Part shown: positions 1-9,200 of the stretch, piece by piece
How the letters are laid out: each line of letters opens with the position of its first letter
Position numbering within the stretch: position 1 is the first letter of the stretch
Assembly: GCA_964515055.1 (NCBI GenBank)
Contig: CAZEUG010000019.1
Coordinates: 1 to 36,479, forward strand
Length of the DNA: 36,479 bases
Reading direction: 5' to 3'
From: QAMX01 sp964515055
GTDB taxonomy: Bacteria > Bacillota > Clostridia > Oscillospirales > QAMX01
Position numbers and translations under genes: made by a program
The notes under the pieces: model-generated
The model's input: only the letters and a program-made list of their open reading frames with translations
What the model was told of the DNA's origin: nothing
Databases searched by the model: none

Positions 1-360
1 CAGGCTGTTCTTGAAGATCTGTTCAAAGCCAAGGAATTTGATAACGGAAGCACAAACGCTCGGATGCAGACGGATACCGCCCTTGTACGGGCCGATCGCC
101 GAATTGAACTGGACGCGGTAGCCGCGGTTGACCTGAACCTTGCCCTGGTCATCGACCCAGCTGACACGGAACATGATGAAACGTTCCGGCTCGACAATCC
201 GTTCGAACACGCCCGCGTCAATCAGATCCTGACGCTTTTCAGCAATCGGCTGCAGCGATTCCAGAACTTCATAGACGGCCTGAAGAAACTCTTTTTCTCC
301 GGCGTTCCGCTTCTCGACTGTTTCGTAAACACCTTTCAAATATGCATTAGTGATCGCCAT
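1..360 (-). CDS. gdhA: NADP-type glutamate dehydrogenase, N-terminal part (cut by window edge)
   Basis: The minus strand reads an open frame of 120 codons from ATG at 360 out through base 1, so only the N-terminal portion is present. It would make glutamate from 2-oxoglutarate and ammonia in the cytoplasm. The translation contains the GPYKGGIRLHPS block that binds substrate in hexameric glutamate dehydrogenases, followed by the KFLGFEQIFKNSL segment typical of the bacterial NADP-linked 445-450-residue class. A GGAAG ribosome site lies about 11 bases before the ATG, and a near-consensus promoter lies at 412-440. The family is certain; the NADP preference is inferred from the sequence type, and the NAD(P)-binding half is outside the window. 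Confidence 0.93.
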   Translation of the reverse strand, partial: MAITNAYLKGVYETVEKRNAGEKEFLQAVYEVLESLQPIAEKRQDLIDAGVFERIVEPERFIMFRVSWVDDQGKVQVNRGYRVQFNSAIGPYKGGIRLHPSVCASVIKFLGFEQIFKNSL

Positions 361-411
361 GGTATGGATGTTCTTCCTTTCGTAAGGCTAAAAGCCTGTT
401 TGCTGTGATGT

Positions 412-440
412 ATTATACTCCAATTCTCCGTCGATTTCAA
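412..440 (-). promoter_or_regulatory. Promoter of gdhA
   Basis: Read on the minus strand there is TTGAAA (435-440), a 17-base spacer and TATAAT (412-417), a good vegetative sigma-A promoter. It places the transcript start about 45 bases before the gdhA ATG. No operator was recognised. Confidence 0.75.
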
Positions 441-541
441 TCATTTCCTGCAAGTTCCGGACAATTTTGTCATTTTCAACATAGGATATAAAAAACAGCG
501 GTTTTGGTTTATTCAATTTATCATACTAAAGCGCTAACGTG

Positions 542-2257
542 TTACAGTTGTGCAAATTGCGTATTGTACAGCATGGCGTAGATTCCGTTTTTGTCCATCA
601 GTTCCGGATGCGTGCCGCGTTCTTCCACGCCGTTTTCCGTCAGAACGATGATTTCGTCGGCATTTCGAACTGTAGAGAGGCGGTGTGCGACAACCAGCGT
701 GGTTCGGTTTTTGCACAGGCTGTCCAGCGACTGCTGCACCGCAAGCTCTGTCACGTTGTCCAATGCACTGGTGGCTTCATCCAGAATCAGAATCGGCGGA
801 TTTTTCAGGAAAACGCGGGCAATAGAGATTCGCTGCTTTTGTCCACCGGACAGTTTGACGCCGCGTTCGCCAATGAAGGTATCGTAGCCATCCGGCAGAT
901 TCAGGATGAATTCATGAATATTGGCCTGTTTGGCCGCTTCATAGACCTCTTCACGCGTCGCATTGATTCGTCCACATAGAATGTTCTCGTAGATGGTGCC
1001 GGTGAACAGGAAGACGTCCTGCTGCACCAGGCCAATGCTTTTCCGGAGAGATGCAAACGTCACCTGGCGAATATCCTGGCCGTCGATGCAGATGCTGCCA
1101 TCCATGACCTCATAGAAGCGCGGCAGCAGATGACAAAGCGTCGTTTTTCCGCCGCCGGACGGGCCGACCAGTGCCACCTTTCTCCCTGGACGGATATCGA
1201 GTGAAATATGGCTCAGCACCTGTTTCTGCTCATCATATGCGAAGCTGACATCGTCAAACCGGATTTGTCCCTGCACATTTTCCAATGCGGTCGCATCAGG
1301 GGCTTCCTGCTCCGTTGGGGAATCCACAACTTCCAGAAAACGTTCAAATCCGCTCATGGCGCTCTGGAACTGTTCCACAAAGTTAATCAATCGACGGATC
1401 GGATCCAAAAATACATTGACGTACAAAAGGAATGCGACAAAGTCGCCCGCGCTGATTTGGCCGTAATAGGTAAACAGGCCACCGGCGACCATGACAACGA
1501 CGTTCAGCAGGTCAATGATCAGAGTGTTGCCGGAGTGAAATTCCGCCATAGCGCGGTAGGCCATGGAGCGGGATTCGATAAATGCCTGATTGTTTTTTTC
1601 AAACCGTGCCGTTTCATAATCGCGGTTGCAGTAGGCTTTGGATACGCGGATACCCGAAATGCTGTTTTCGAGCGTGGCGTTCACCTCGGCCACTTCCTCC
1701 CTCGATTTTTTGAAGGCGGCCGACATTTTCAGCCGTTTCATCGCGGAGAACCAGACCAGCAGCGGCACAAACGCGAAAATGATCAGCGTCAGCCAGAGGT
1801 TCATGGCAGACATCCCGATAAAGGAGCCGACCAGGAGAATCAGGGAAATAAAGAGATCTTCCGGGCCATGGTGAGCCAGTTCAGAAATATCAAACAGGTC
1901 GCCGATCATCCGCGACATCAGAGAGCCGGTTTTGTGATTATCATAGAACGAGAACGGCAGCTCCTGCAGCTTGACAAACATCTCGTTTCGCATTTCGCCC
2001 TGCATTTTCACACCGACAATGTGGCCGTAATACTGAATAAAGTAGTTCAGGAATTTCTTTACGATGTACGCGACGACCAGAATACCGGCCATGATCAACA
2101 GCATCCGGATGTTTCGATTTGGGATGTAGTCATTCATCATGGCGCGTGTCATCACCGGAAAGAGCAGATTGCAGCCGGCCAGCAACAGTGCGCAGATCAT
2201 ATCTGCGGTAAACATTTTAAGGTGCGGTTTGTAATATGTTATAAAACGGCGAATCAT
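542..2257 (-). CDS. ABC exporter half-transporter (fused permease and ATPase)
   Basis: This 571-residue protein has the usual length and order of an MsbA/LmrA-type half-transporter that works as a dimer in the membrane and exports a substrate using ATP. Residues 1-300 form the membrane domain with about six helices. The ATPase domain from about 330 has Walker A GPSGGGKT (365-372), a Q-loop at 411-413, signature LSGGQ (469-473), Walker B ILILDE (489-494) and switch His525. The start is supported by AGGAGG eight bases upstream. It lies 83 bases downstream of the PRT-like gene, separated by a hairpin, and no separate promoter was seen, so it probably depends on read-through. The substrate (lipid, drug or peptide) cannot be told from sequence. 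Confidence 0.9.
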   Translation of the reverse strand: MIRRFITYYKPHLKMFTADMICALLLAGCNLLFPVMTRAMMNDYIPNRNIRMLLIMAGILVVAYIVKKFLNYFIQYYGHIVGVKMQGEMRNEMFVKLQELPFSFYDNHKTGSLMSRMIGDLFDISELAHHGPEDLFISLILLVGSFIGMSAMNLWLTLIIFAFVPLLVWFSAMKRLKMSAAFKKSREEVAEVNATLENSISGIRVSKAYCNRDYETARFEKNNQAFIESRSMAYRAMAEFHSGNTLIIDLLNVVVMVAGGLFTYYGQISAGDFVAFLLYVNVFLDPIRRLINFVEQFQSAMSGFERFLEVVDSPTEQEAPDATALENVQGQIRFDDVSFAYDEQKQVLSHISLDIRPGRKVALVGPSGGGKTTLCHLLPRFYEVMDGSICIDGQDIRQVTFASLRKSIGLVQQDVFLFTGTIYENILCGRINATREEVYEAAKQANIHEFILNLPDGYDTFIGERGVKLSGGQKQRISIARVFLKNPPILILDEATSALDNVTELAVQQSLDSLCKNRTTLVVAHRLSTVRNADEIIVLTENGVEERGTHPELMDKNGIYAMLYNTQFAQL

Positions 2258-2282
2258 TCAGACTTCCTCCTGTATAAAATCT

Positions 2283-2315
2283 TTGCCCTCTGAAAGTGAA
2301 CCTTCCAGAGGGCAA
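2283..2315 (-). terminator. Hairpin between the PRT-like gene and the ABC exporter
   Basis: Ten-base arms TTGCCCTCTG and CAGAGGGCAA enclose a 13-base loop. On the minus strand the hairpin is followed by AAAGATTTTAT, a poor U-tract, so it may be a partial terminator or processing site that reduces expression of the ABC gene relative to the gene before it. Confidence 0.55.
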
Positions 2316-2340
2316 GAGATAAAACCCGTTTTCTTCCAGA

Positions 2341-2883
2341 TCAATCTTTGAAAAAGAGCGGAATCTGCCCCAGAACCGTGATATCCTCGCGATTATTTGC
2401 GTCACCTTCCGAGAGAATGGCTGCCCGTGCAACGATTTCTCCGCCCGCTTCTGTAATGAGCTGTTCCAGCGCAGCCAGCGATGCACCGGTCGAGATGACA
2501 TCGTCCACAATCGCCACCCGTTTTCCATGAATCCGTTTGACATCATCTTCATCCAGGCACAGGATCTGCTCATTTTTCGTCGTGATGGAATGAACATGGG
2601 TGATGATCGGGTGTGCCATATAGCCCTTGACGGATTTGCGGGCGATGATGTATCGCGGCATTTTCATCACTTTCGCCATTTCATAAATCAATGGAATGCT
2701 CTTGGCCTCAGCCGTCACCAGATAATCAACCGGCGGCAGCTTTTCCGCCAGAGCCCTGGCGCAGGGTTCTACGACATCGGTATCGCCAAAAATAACAAAG
2801 GCAGCAATTGAAAGTTTGTCACTGATCGGCACGATCGGCAAATCCCGTTCGACACCGGCCACATTGATTTTATAAGTTTCCAT
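2341..2883 (-). CDS. Purine phosphoribosyltransferase-family protein (Apt-like)
   Basis: The 180-residue protein carries the type I phosphoribosyltransferase PRPP loop VAIVDDVISTGAS (123-135), with the two acidic residues and the TG pair of the family. Upstream, AEAKSIPLIYEMAK (59-72) resembles adenine/xanthine PRTs, which use that segment for purine contact. Such enzymes make nucleotides from free bases and PRPP, or serve as regulators like PurR. ATG at 2883 is chosen because GGAGG lies eight bases before it; an upstream in-frame start at 2901 overlaps that site. A promoter lies at 2941-2969. The exact base (adenine, hypoxanthine or xanthine) is not settled, so no symbol is given. Confidence 0.85.
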   Translation of the reverse strand: METYKINVAGVERDLPIVPISDKLSIAAFVIFGDTDVVEPCARALAEKLPPVDYLVTAEAKSIPLIYEMAKVMKMPRYIIARKSVKGYMAHPIITHVHSITTKNEQILCLDEDDVKRIHGKRVAIVDDVISTGASLAALEQLITEAGGEIVARAAILSEGDANNREDITVLGQIPLFFKD

Positions 2884-2940
2884 CTGTGCTCCTCCCGACA
2901 ATCCTTCATTTTGAAACGCTTTTCAGTCGTCAACGATGTT

Positions 2941-2969
2941 ATTATACCGCAAAGAGGTCAAAAAAGCAA
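2941..2969 (-). promoter_or_regulatory. Promoter of the PRT-like gene
   Basis: On the minus strand TTGCTT (2964-2969), 17 bases and TATAAT (2941-2946). The -35 is only a partial match, but the -10 is perfect. It sits about 50 bases before the gene's ribosome site. The remaining 150 bases up to the tRNA terminator show nothing I can name. Confidence 0.6.
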
Positions 2970-3090
2970 GCCCCCACCACCGATTGAGTGCTCCTTTTGA
3001 GCTCATCTGTCCGCGAAGCAGTGCGGCTGCGTTCCGGTTTCTATCCCCCGGCACCGCGATCGCATACGCCGGCTGCGGAGCGTTTTGTGG

Positions 3091-3133
3091 CAAAAGAAAA
3101 ACCTCTTATGCTTTTGAGGGCAAAAGAGGTTTT
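3091..3133 (-). terminator. Terminator of tRNA-Gly
   Basis: Arms AAAACCTCTT (3098-3107) and AAGAGGTTTT (3124-3133) form a hairpin that begins two bases after the encoded CCA. On the minus strand it runs into TTTTTCTTTT. This is a strong intrinsic terminator for the single-tRNA transcript. Confidence 0.8.
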
Positions 3134-3134
3134 A

Positions 3135-3210
3135 TGGAGCGGATTACGAGGCTCGAACTCGCTACCTCCACCTTGGCAAGGTGGCGCTCTACCAGATGAG
3201 CTAAATCCGC
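3135..3210 (-). tRNA. tRNA-Gly (GCC anticodon)
   Basis: A 76-base cloverleaf can be folded on the minus strand. The acceptor arms GCGGATT and AATCCGC pair perfectly, the discriminator is T (usual for tRNA-Gly) and CCA is encoded. The anticodon stem CCACC/GGTGG encloses TTGCCAA, giving anticodon GCC, which reads GGC/GGU. The T-arm contains GTTCGAG. It stands alone with its own consensus promoter and terminator. Confidence 0.96.
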
Positions 3211-3230
3211 ATCAACCAGATGACTCATAT

Positions 3231-3259
3231 ATTATAGCAGATTCCTTTTGGTTTGTCAA
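3231..3259 (-). promoter_or_regulatory. Promoter of tRNA-Gly
   Basis: On the minus strand a perfect TTGACA (3254-3259), a 17-base spacer and a perfect TATAAT (3231-3236), ending 20 bases before the mature tRNA 5' end. It is close in sequence to the tRNA-Gln promoter at 36363-36391: both spacers begin AAC and both end TCTGC before TATAATATAT. Confidence 0.85.
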
Positions 3260-3298
3260 GCCTTTTTCGAAGAAATCCGAAAAAATTTTCCGGCAGAA

Positions 3299-3334
3299 AG
3301 CGGCGGCTCCCCTTCTCGTGGGAAAGCCGCCGCT
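3299..3334 (-). terminator. Terminator of the alpha-galactosidase gene
   Basis: Ten-base arms AGCGGCGGCT and AGCCGCCGCT lie 16 bases after the stop codon at 3351. The T-rich stretch (AAAATTTTTT on the minus strand) comes about 9 bases after the stem instead of directly after it, so efficiency is uncertain. Confidence 0.6.
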
Positions 3335-3350
3335 CGATACAGGATGCAGT

Positions 3351-5498
3351 TTAGTCCTTCTGCTTTTCGAGGATGATGACGTCGCTGGAAAAATCGCCGT
3401 GGCCAAAGCTCGGGCAGACGCCGACACATTCAAGTTCGTTGGCTGTGACGATTCGGCCGTCGGGCATTTGGTAGTTCCCTGCCGGAATCTGATGGAGGCG
3501 AATCCGTTCGCGTACAGAATTGGACGGGGCAATGGCGCGATAGATGCAGACAATTACCCGCTCGTCATCGACAAACTGCCAGGCCGTGAGGTTGCCGTCA
3601 AACGGGCTGGCCAGACGTGTGAAGACACCCTGCTGTGTGGTGTGACGGATTTTCTTCATCCGTTCGACCTGTTGGCGCATGACCTCCAGATCCTCTTCCG
3701 TTTGAACCGAGAGGTCGAGCTCGTAGCCGAAGTTGCCGCCGAGGGCGACATCGCCTCTCACCTTGACATTGCCGCGGCCATGGCTGCAGACATGAGCGCC
3801 CATTGCGCTGGGCGGATAGCAGATGCTCGTGCCGTACTGGATTTTGAGGCGGGCACCTGCATCGGTGTTATCGCTTGTCCAGATCTGCGGCATATAGTGC
3901 AGAATCCCGGCATCGAAGCGTCCGCCACCGCCGGAGCAGCCTTCAAACAGAATCTCCGGGAAGGCCGATGTGATCGCGTCCATGACGCGATAGACGCCCA
4001 GGATGTACCGGTGCGCCAGCTCACCTTCCCGCCCATCGGTCAGCCAGTCGGAGCCGGCCTCGGTGAAATTGCGGTTCATGTCCCACTTGACATACTGAAT
4101 ATCTGCGCTGCGGAGTACTGCGGACACAGCCTCGATGATATAATCCTGCACATCGCTGCGCGACATATCGAGAATCAGCTGTTGTCTCGCCTCCGTCCGA
4201 CGGCGGCCTGTGACATGGAGGCACCAGTCCGGATGTGCCCGATAGAGATCAGAATCCGGGGAGATCATCTCCGGTTCGAACCAGAGGCCAAATTTCAGTC
4301 CGAGCGAATGGACGTCATCAACCAGTTTTTCCAGGCCGTTCGGGAGCTTCCGACGATCCACCACCCAGTCGCCCAGTGAAGTTGTATCGTCGTCGCGGTG
4401 GCCAAACCAGCCATCATCCAGGACGAACATTTCGATGCCCAGTTTGGCGGCGGTGCTTGCAATCTGCATGATCTTCTCATGGTCAAAGTTGAAGTAGGTC
4501 GCTTCCCAGTTATTGACCAGAATCGGGCGTTCCCTGTCGCGCCACGGGCCGCGATACAGGCGGGTTCTGTAGAGCCTGTGGAAGGTCTGGCTCATGGCGT
4601 TCAGGCCGTTGTCCGCATAGACACAGACCGCCTGCGGTGCCTGAAACTGTGCATTCGGCTCCAGACGCCATTCAAATGTGCGGGGATTCAAGCCTGCAAC
4701 CAGCCGTGTGGAATCAAACGGGCTTTCATCGACAGCAATTGCAAAGTCGCCGCTGTAGACGAGATTGACGCCCCAGCAGCGCCCGGTAAACTCCGTGGCA
4801 TCCGAATCCATCAGGACAGCAAACGGATTGTGTTCATGGCCAGAGGAACCGCGAGCCGAGTCGATCATGCGGGTCATGGTCGCCGGGGCAACGCGTTCCA
4901 CGCTCCGTTCGCGTCCCCATGCGCCATGCAGGTGGAGCATATCATACCGTCCGGGAAGTGTCAGGCAAAAGCTCCCGGCATTTTCCAGAACCAGCGTCTC
5001 CGTTCCGCCGTTCCGGTAAGAGGCGCTGGTGATCACGGCGGCGAAGTCGTTGTAAATGGTGTAGGCCAGCTCTGCTTCCAGACCTGTCCATTCATCGCGC
5101 AGCGTGATATACAGTGTCTGTGCTTCATCGGGCGATTCCGCATAGGTACAGGGCAGACCGTTCAGCTGCTGTACGCCCGATTCGATTCGGTAACCGGTAA
5201 AAAACAGTTCCGAGCAGCGCTGTCCGGCAGCGTCGCGTGTGCGGAGCATCACCGGGCGATAGTCACCGCGTCCGTCTGTCGGGCAGGCATACGGGAGATA
5301 CTGGCGATCCGTATCGAACGAAACGCCGTTGGTGTGATTGATTTGTTTCAGTGCCGCAGAGGGATCCGTCAGTGGCGTTCCAAAATACGGCATCATCAGT
5401 TCATCATAGCCCAGCTCGTCCTTCAGCAAACTGAGGACGCAGGAAATCTGAGCATTATGCAAGTGGAACAGTCTGTTTTCTGCATCGTATTGTATCAT
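3351..5498 (-). CDS. Alpha-galactosidase, glycoside hydrolase family 36
   Basis: The 715-residue protein has the normal length of bacterial GH36 enzymes, which remove alpha-1,6-galactose from melibiose, raffinose-family sugars and galactomannan fragments with retention. An N-terminal beta-sandwich (to about 320) precedes the barrel. Family blocks are FVLDDGWFGHRDDD (358-371), LWFEPEMISPDSDLY (405-419), YVKWDMNRN with nucleophile Asp473, ECSGGGGRFD-like GCSGGGGRFD (520-529), and WTSDNTD with the acid/base Asp near 543. No signal peptide is present, so it acts in the cytoplasm on imported oligosaccharides. ATG at 5498 follows GGAGG; the open frame extends upstream to 5555 without a ribosome site. 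It follows the SGNH esterase gene by about 100 bases, suggesting co-expression. Confidence 0.95.
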   Translation of the reverse strand: MIQYDAENRLFHLHNAQISCVLSLLKDELGYDELMMPYFGTPLTDPSAALKQINHTNGVSFDTDRQYLPYACPTDGRGDYRPVMLRTRDAAGQRCSELFFTGYRIESGVQQLNGLPCTYAESPDEAQTLYITLRDEWTGLEAELAYTIYNDFAAVITSASYRNGGTETLVLENAGSFCLTLPGRYDMLHLHGAWGRERSVERVAPATMTRMIDSARGSSGHEHNPFAVLMDSDATEFTGRCWGVNLVYSGDFAIAVDESPFDSTRLVAGLNPRTFEWRLEPNAQFQAPQAVCVYADNGLNAMSQTFHRLYRTRLYRGPWRDRERPILVNNWEATYFNFDHEKIMQIASTAAKLGIEMFVLDDGWFGHRDDDTTSLGDWVVDRRKLPNGLEKLVDDVHSLGLKFGLWFEPEMISPDSDLYRAHPDWCLHVTGRRRTEARQQLILDMSRSDVQDYIIEAVSAVLRSADIQYVKWDMNRNFTEAGSDWLTDGREGELAHRYILGVYRVMDAITSAFPEILFEGCSGGGGRFDAGILHYMPQIWTSDNTDAGARLKIQYGTSICYPPSAMGAHVCSHGRGNVKVRGDVALGGNFGYELDLSVQTEEDLEVMRQQVERMKKIRHTTQQGVFTRLASPFDGNLTAWQFVDDERVIVCIYRAIAPSNSVRERIRLHQIPAGNYQMPDGRIVTANELECVGVCPSFGHGDFSSDVIILEKQKD

Positions 5499-5556
5499 AT
5501 CGTCTCTTCTTTCCTCCGGTACGATTGCATGGCAACCGGATTCTGATATCGTCAAT

Positions 5557-5590
5557 CAGCCCCTGCGGTTTCGATGGACCGCAGGGGCTG
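5557..5590 (-). terminator. Perfect 13-base-arm hairpin between the esterase and alpha-galactosidase genes
   Basis: Arms CAGCCCCTGCGGT and ACCGCAGGGGCTG surround an eight-base loop, starting eight bases after the esterase stop. There is no U-tract on the minus strand (ATTGACGATATC follows), so it may protect or process the mRNA instead of ending it. No separate promoter for the next gene was found. Confidence 0.5.
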
Positions 5591-5598
5591 TCCAGGTT

Positions 5599-6240
5599 TT
5601 ACAGGAGCTCGTTCAGGATCGCGTCCGCCAGCAGCACATGGCCGTTGACCGTTGGATGCACGGTATCAGCCGAGTACAGCCTGGCATCTGTGTCTGCAAT
5701 TTTGGCGTCAAACATCGCCTGTGCATCAAAGAAGCGGACACCGGCCTGTTCGGCGGCTTCTTTGGCAATTTTCGCATATTGGAGAGTCATCTGGTACATG
5801 GGGTGATCATCTGCCGGTTTGATCTGGAACGGTGCAAGAACGAGAATTTCTCTGGCAACGGTTTTCAGATCAGCAAGGATGCGATCCATGTTGAGGCGAT
5901 ATTCCTCTGCATCCACCTGTTTGATATCCGGCGCATCAAAGTGGCGCCAGACGTCATTGACGCCAATCAGCAGCGTCACCACATCCGGTTTGAGATTCAG
6001 GTGATCAACATCCATCCGATCCAGAATATCACAGGTTCTGTTTCCGCTGATTCCCTTGTTGATAACGGTCAGTTCCAGTTCCGGATGCATGGCATTCAGG
6101 TACGCCTTGACCATGGCCGGGTAGCCATTGCCCATACCGTTGACGTTATCGCGGCCTTCGTTGTCGCAATCACGCGAACGGCCGCAATCCGTTACACTGT
6201 CCCCCGTCAGGAGCACCACGTCGTTCTTCTTCAGAATCAT
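5599..6240 (-). CDS. SGNH-family esterase, Axe2-like (probable intracellular acetyl-xylan/oligosaccharide esterase)
   Basis: The 213-residue protein has all SGNH blocks: GDSVTDCGRSRD (13-24) with nucleophile Ser15, NKGISGNRTCD for the block II glycine, IGVNDVWRHFD for block III, and DTVHPTVNGH near the end for the Asp/His pair. From memory this resembles Geobacillus stearothermophilus Axe2, an intracellular acetylxylan esterase, including the ISGN and NDVWR wording. No signal peptide is seen, consistent with deacetylation of imported oligosaccharides. ATG at 6240 is used because AGGTGG lies just upstream; an in-frame upstream Met at 6273 has no ribosome site. It lies 48 bases after ileS and before the GH36 gene. 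Substrate specificity is inference. Confidence 0.85.
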   Translation of the reverse strand: MILKKNDVVLLTGDSVTDCGRSRDCDNEGRDNVNGMGNGYPAMVKAYLNAMHPELELTVINKGISGNRTCDILDRMDVDHLNLKPDVVTLLIGVNDVWRHFDAPDIKQVDAEEYRLNMDRILADLKTVAREILVLAPFQIKPADDHPMYQMTLQYAKIAKEAAEQAGVRFFDAQAMFDAKIADTDARLYSADTVHPTVNGHVLLADAILNELL

Positions 6241-6288
6241 AACTTTCCCACCTTTTTCATTTTTCAAATGCAATCGATTTGGAATCGT

Positions 6289-9200
6289 TTATGCTTTTTG
6301 GACACTCAGAACGGCTGTTTCGCCGTTGATATTCCATTCCTTGCCGGCATCCGTCGGTTCACCTTCAAGGACGGAGACGGCCAGGACATCGGCGGCAATC
6401 GACGATACGTTGGCTGCGATGACACGCGCCAGCTTTTCACCGGCCTGATAGGTCACGCGAATCTGATCGGTCACAGCAAAGCCCGCATCCTTGCGCATGG
6501 TTTGCAGCTTATTCACGATTTCGCGCACGAAGCCTTCTTCAATCAGCGCTTCATCGAGGACGATATCGAGTGCAACGGTCAGCTCGCGGTCGCTTTCAGC
6601 AATATAGCCTTCGGTTTTTTTCGTTTCAATCAGGAGGTCTTCCTCGCCCATTTCGACTTCCGCCGCATCCAGATGAAGGGTAATATGGCCGTTTTCCTTC
6701 AGTTCATGCATCAGTGCCGTGCCGTCTGCCGCCAGAAGTGCCTCTTTGATGGCGGGAACCAGCTTACCAAATTTCTTTCCGCACGTTTTCAGCTGCGGCT
6801 TCAAGAGGTAGGAGACAAAACGGTCTGCATCCTCTGTAAAGCTGACAGTCTTCACGTTGAGTTCATCGGCGGCCAGTGCTGCAAACTCCGATGGCAGCGT
6901 TTCGCCCGTGCTGTTTTTCACATACAGTGCGCTCAGCGGCTGACGGTTTTTTATCGCGGAGGCCGAGCGGCAGGCACGACCCAGCACGACAACGCGCAGC
7001 GTCAGATCCATATTCTTTTCCAGTTCCGGGTCGATCTTGGACGAATCGCACGTCGGGAAGTCGCAGAGGTGAACGCTGATCGGTGCGGCAGTGTCGTTGC
7101 TGCGAACGAGATTCTGGTAGATTTCATCGGCCAGGAACGGGACAAACGGTGCAATCAGTTTGGACAGTGTGACAAGCACTGTGTGCAGCGTCATGAACGC
7201 CGCATCCTTATCGGCGCTTTCACCGGTCACCCAGTAGCGTTCCCGCCCGCGGCGGACATACCAGTTGGACAGTTCATCAGTAAAGGCGGCGATTGCGCGA
7301 GCCGATTCCGTAATCTTGTATTCAGCAAGTGACTGATCGACAGTCTGAATCAGCGTATTCAGACGGGAGAGAATCCAGCGATCCATAACTGTCAGGGCGC
7401 ACTGATCCACTGTCCGGCCATTTGGTGCAAAGCCGTCAATGTTCGCGTACAGCACAAAGAAATAATAGGTGTTCCAGAGTGTGCCCATGAACTTGCGCTG
7501 GCTTTCATTGACAGCGTCCTCATAGAAGCGGCTCGGCAGCCACGGTGCAGAGGTCGAATAGAAATACCAGCGAACCGCATCGGCGCCCTGTTTGTTCAGA
7601 ACCGTCCAGGGATCGACGACATTGCCGCGGTGTTTGGACATTTTCAGGCCGTCTTTGTCGCAGACGTGGCCAAGGACAATGCAGTTTTTGAAGGGTGCCC
7701 GATCAAACAGCAGGGTTGAAATGGCAAGCAGCGTATAGAACCAGCCGCGTGTCTGGTCAATCGCTTCGCTGATGAAGTCGGCCGGGTAATTCTGTTCGAA
7801 CAGCTCCTTGTTTTCAAACGGATAATGCCACTGTGCAAACGGCATGGAGCCGGAATCGAACCAGCAGTCAATGACCTCCGGCGTGCGGTGCATTTCTTTG
7901 CCGCACTTTTCACACGTCAGCGTGATGCGATCAACGTACGGCTTATGCAGCTCGATATCCTCCGGCACATCCTTTCCGAGGCGTTTCAATTCCTCGATGC
8001 TGCCGACGACATGGTGGTGTCCACAGGAGCAGACCCAGACCGGAAGCGGTGTGCCCCAGTAGCGCGAACGGCTCAGACCCCAATCAACCACGTTGTCCAG
8101 GAAGTTTCCCATGCGACCGTCGCGGATGCTCTCCGGAATCCAGTTGATCGACTGGTTATTCTTCAGCAGGCGATCCTTCACCGCCGTCATGCGGATGAAC
8201 CAGGTATCCAGTGCATAATACAGAAGCGGCGTATCGCAGCGCCAGCAGAACGGATAGGAGTGTTCAAACTGGACGGCGCGGTACAGCAGGCCGCGTTCCT
8301 TCAAATCGTCAATAATGGCATGGTCGCCGTCTTTGCAGAACAGACCTGCCCAGGGTGTAACCTCCGGGGTAAAGCGGCCGCGACCGTCCACGAGCTGCAC
8401 GAAAGGCAGATCGTTTTCACGACCCACGCGTGCATCATCCTCACCGAAGGCCGGTGCGATGTGGACGATACCGGAACCGTCGGTCAGTGTGACGAAATCA
8501 CCGGCAACGACATAGTACGCCGGCTTTTCCGGTTTGGCAAAGGTAAAGAGAGGCTGATAGCGCTTACCGAGCAGTTCGCTGCCGCGGAAGCGGGCAATGA
8601 CCGAATGCTCCTCCGTGATGACGCTTTCAACGAGCGCCTCGGCCAAAATCAGGGATTCAGCGCCAATCTGGACTTCGGCGTACATTTCGTCGGCGTTAAC
8701 AGCCAGTGCAACGTTGGAGGGCAATGTCCACGGGGTGGTTGTCCATGCGAGGAAATAGCGGTTTTCGCTTCCTTCCAGGCGGAATTTCGCAAATACAGAG
8801 GTTTCCTTGACGTCTTTATAGCCCTGTGCCACTTCATGGCTGGACAGCGCCGTTCCACATCGGGGGCAATACGGCACGATTTTATGGCCTTTGTAGAGCA
8901 GACCCTGATCTGCAATCCGTTTGATGGCCCACCAGACGGACTCAATATAGTCGTTGTGATAGGTCACATACGGATTATCCATATCGCACCAGTATGCGAC
9001 GGCGTCGCTCATTTCGTGCCATTCCGTTGTGTATTTCCAGACAGACTCCTTGCACTTTTCGTTGAAGGGTTCGACGCCATAGCGTTCAACATCCTGTTTT
9101 CCGTCCAGGTGAAGCAGCTTTTCAACTTCCAGCTCCACCGGCAGGCCGTGTGTATCCCAGCCTGCTTTTCTCAGGACGTGGCGACCCTTCATGGTCTGAT

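Noticed and set aside
2902..3134. Possible gene or riboswitch between the PRT-like gene and tRNA-Gly
   Set aside because: Apart from the promoter and the tRNA terminator I see no ribosome site, domain or known RNA core; the plus-strand frame at 2936-3199 runs through the tRNA.
4398..5546. Plus-strand open frame of 382 codons opposite the alpha-galactosidase gene
   Set aside because: It lies wholly antisense to a GH36 gene with clear family motifs, shows no recognisable domain and has no ribosome site. Long antisense frames are expected with this codon usage.
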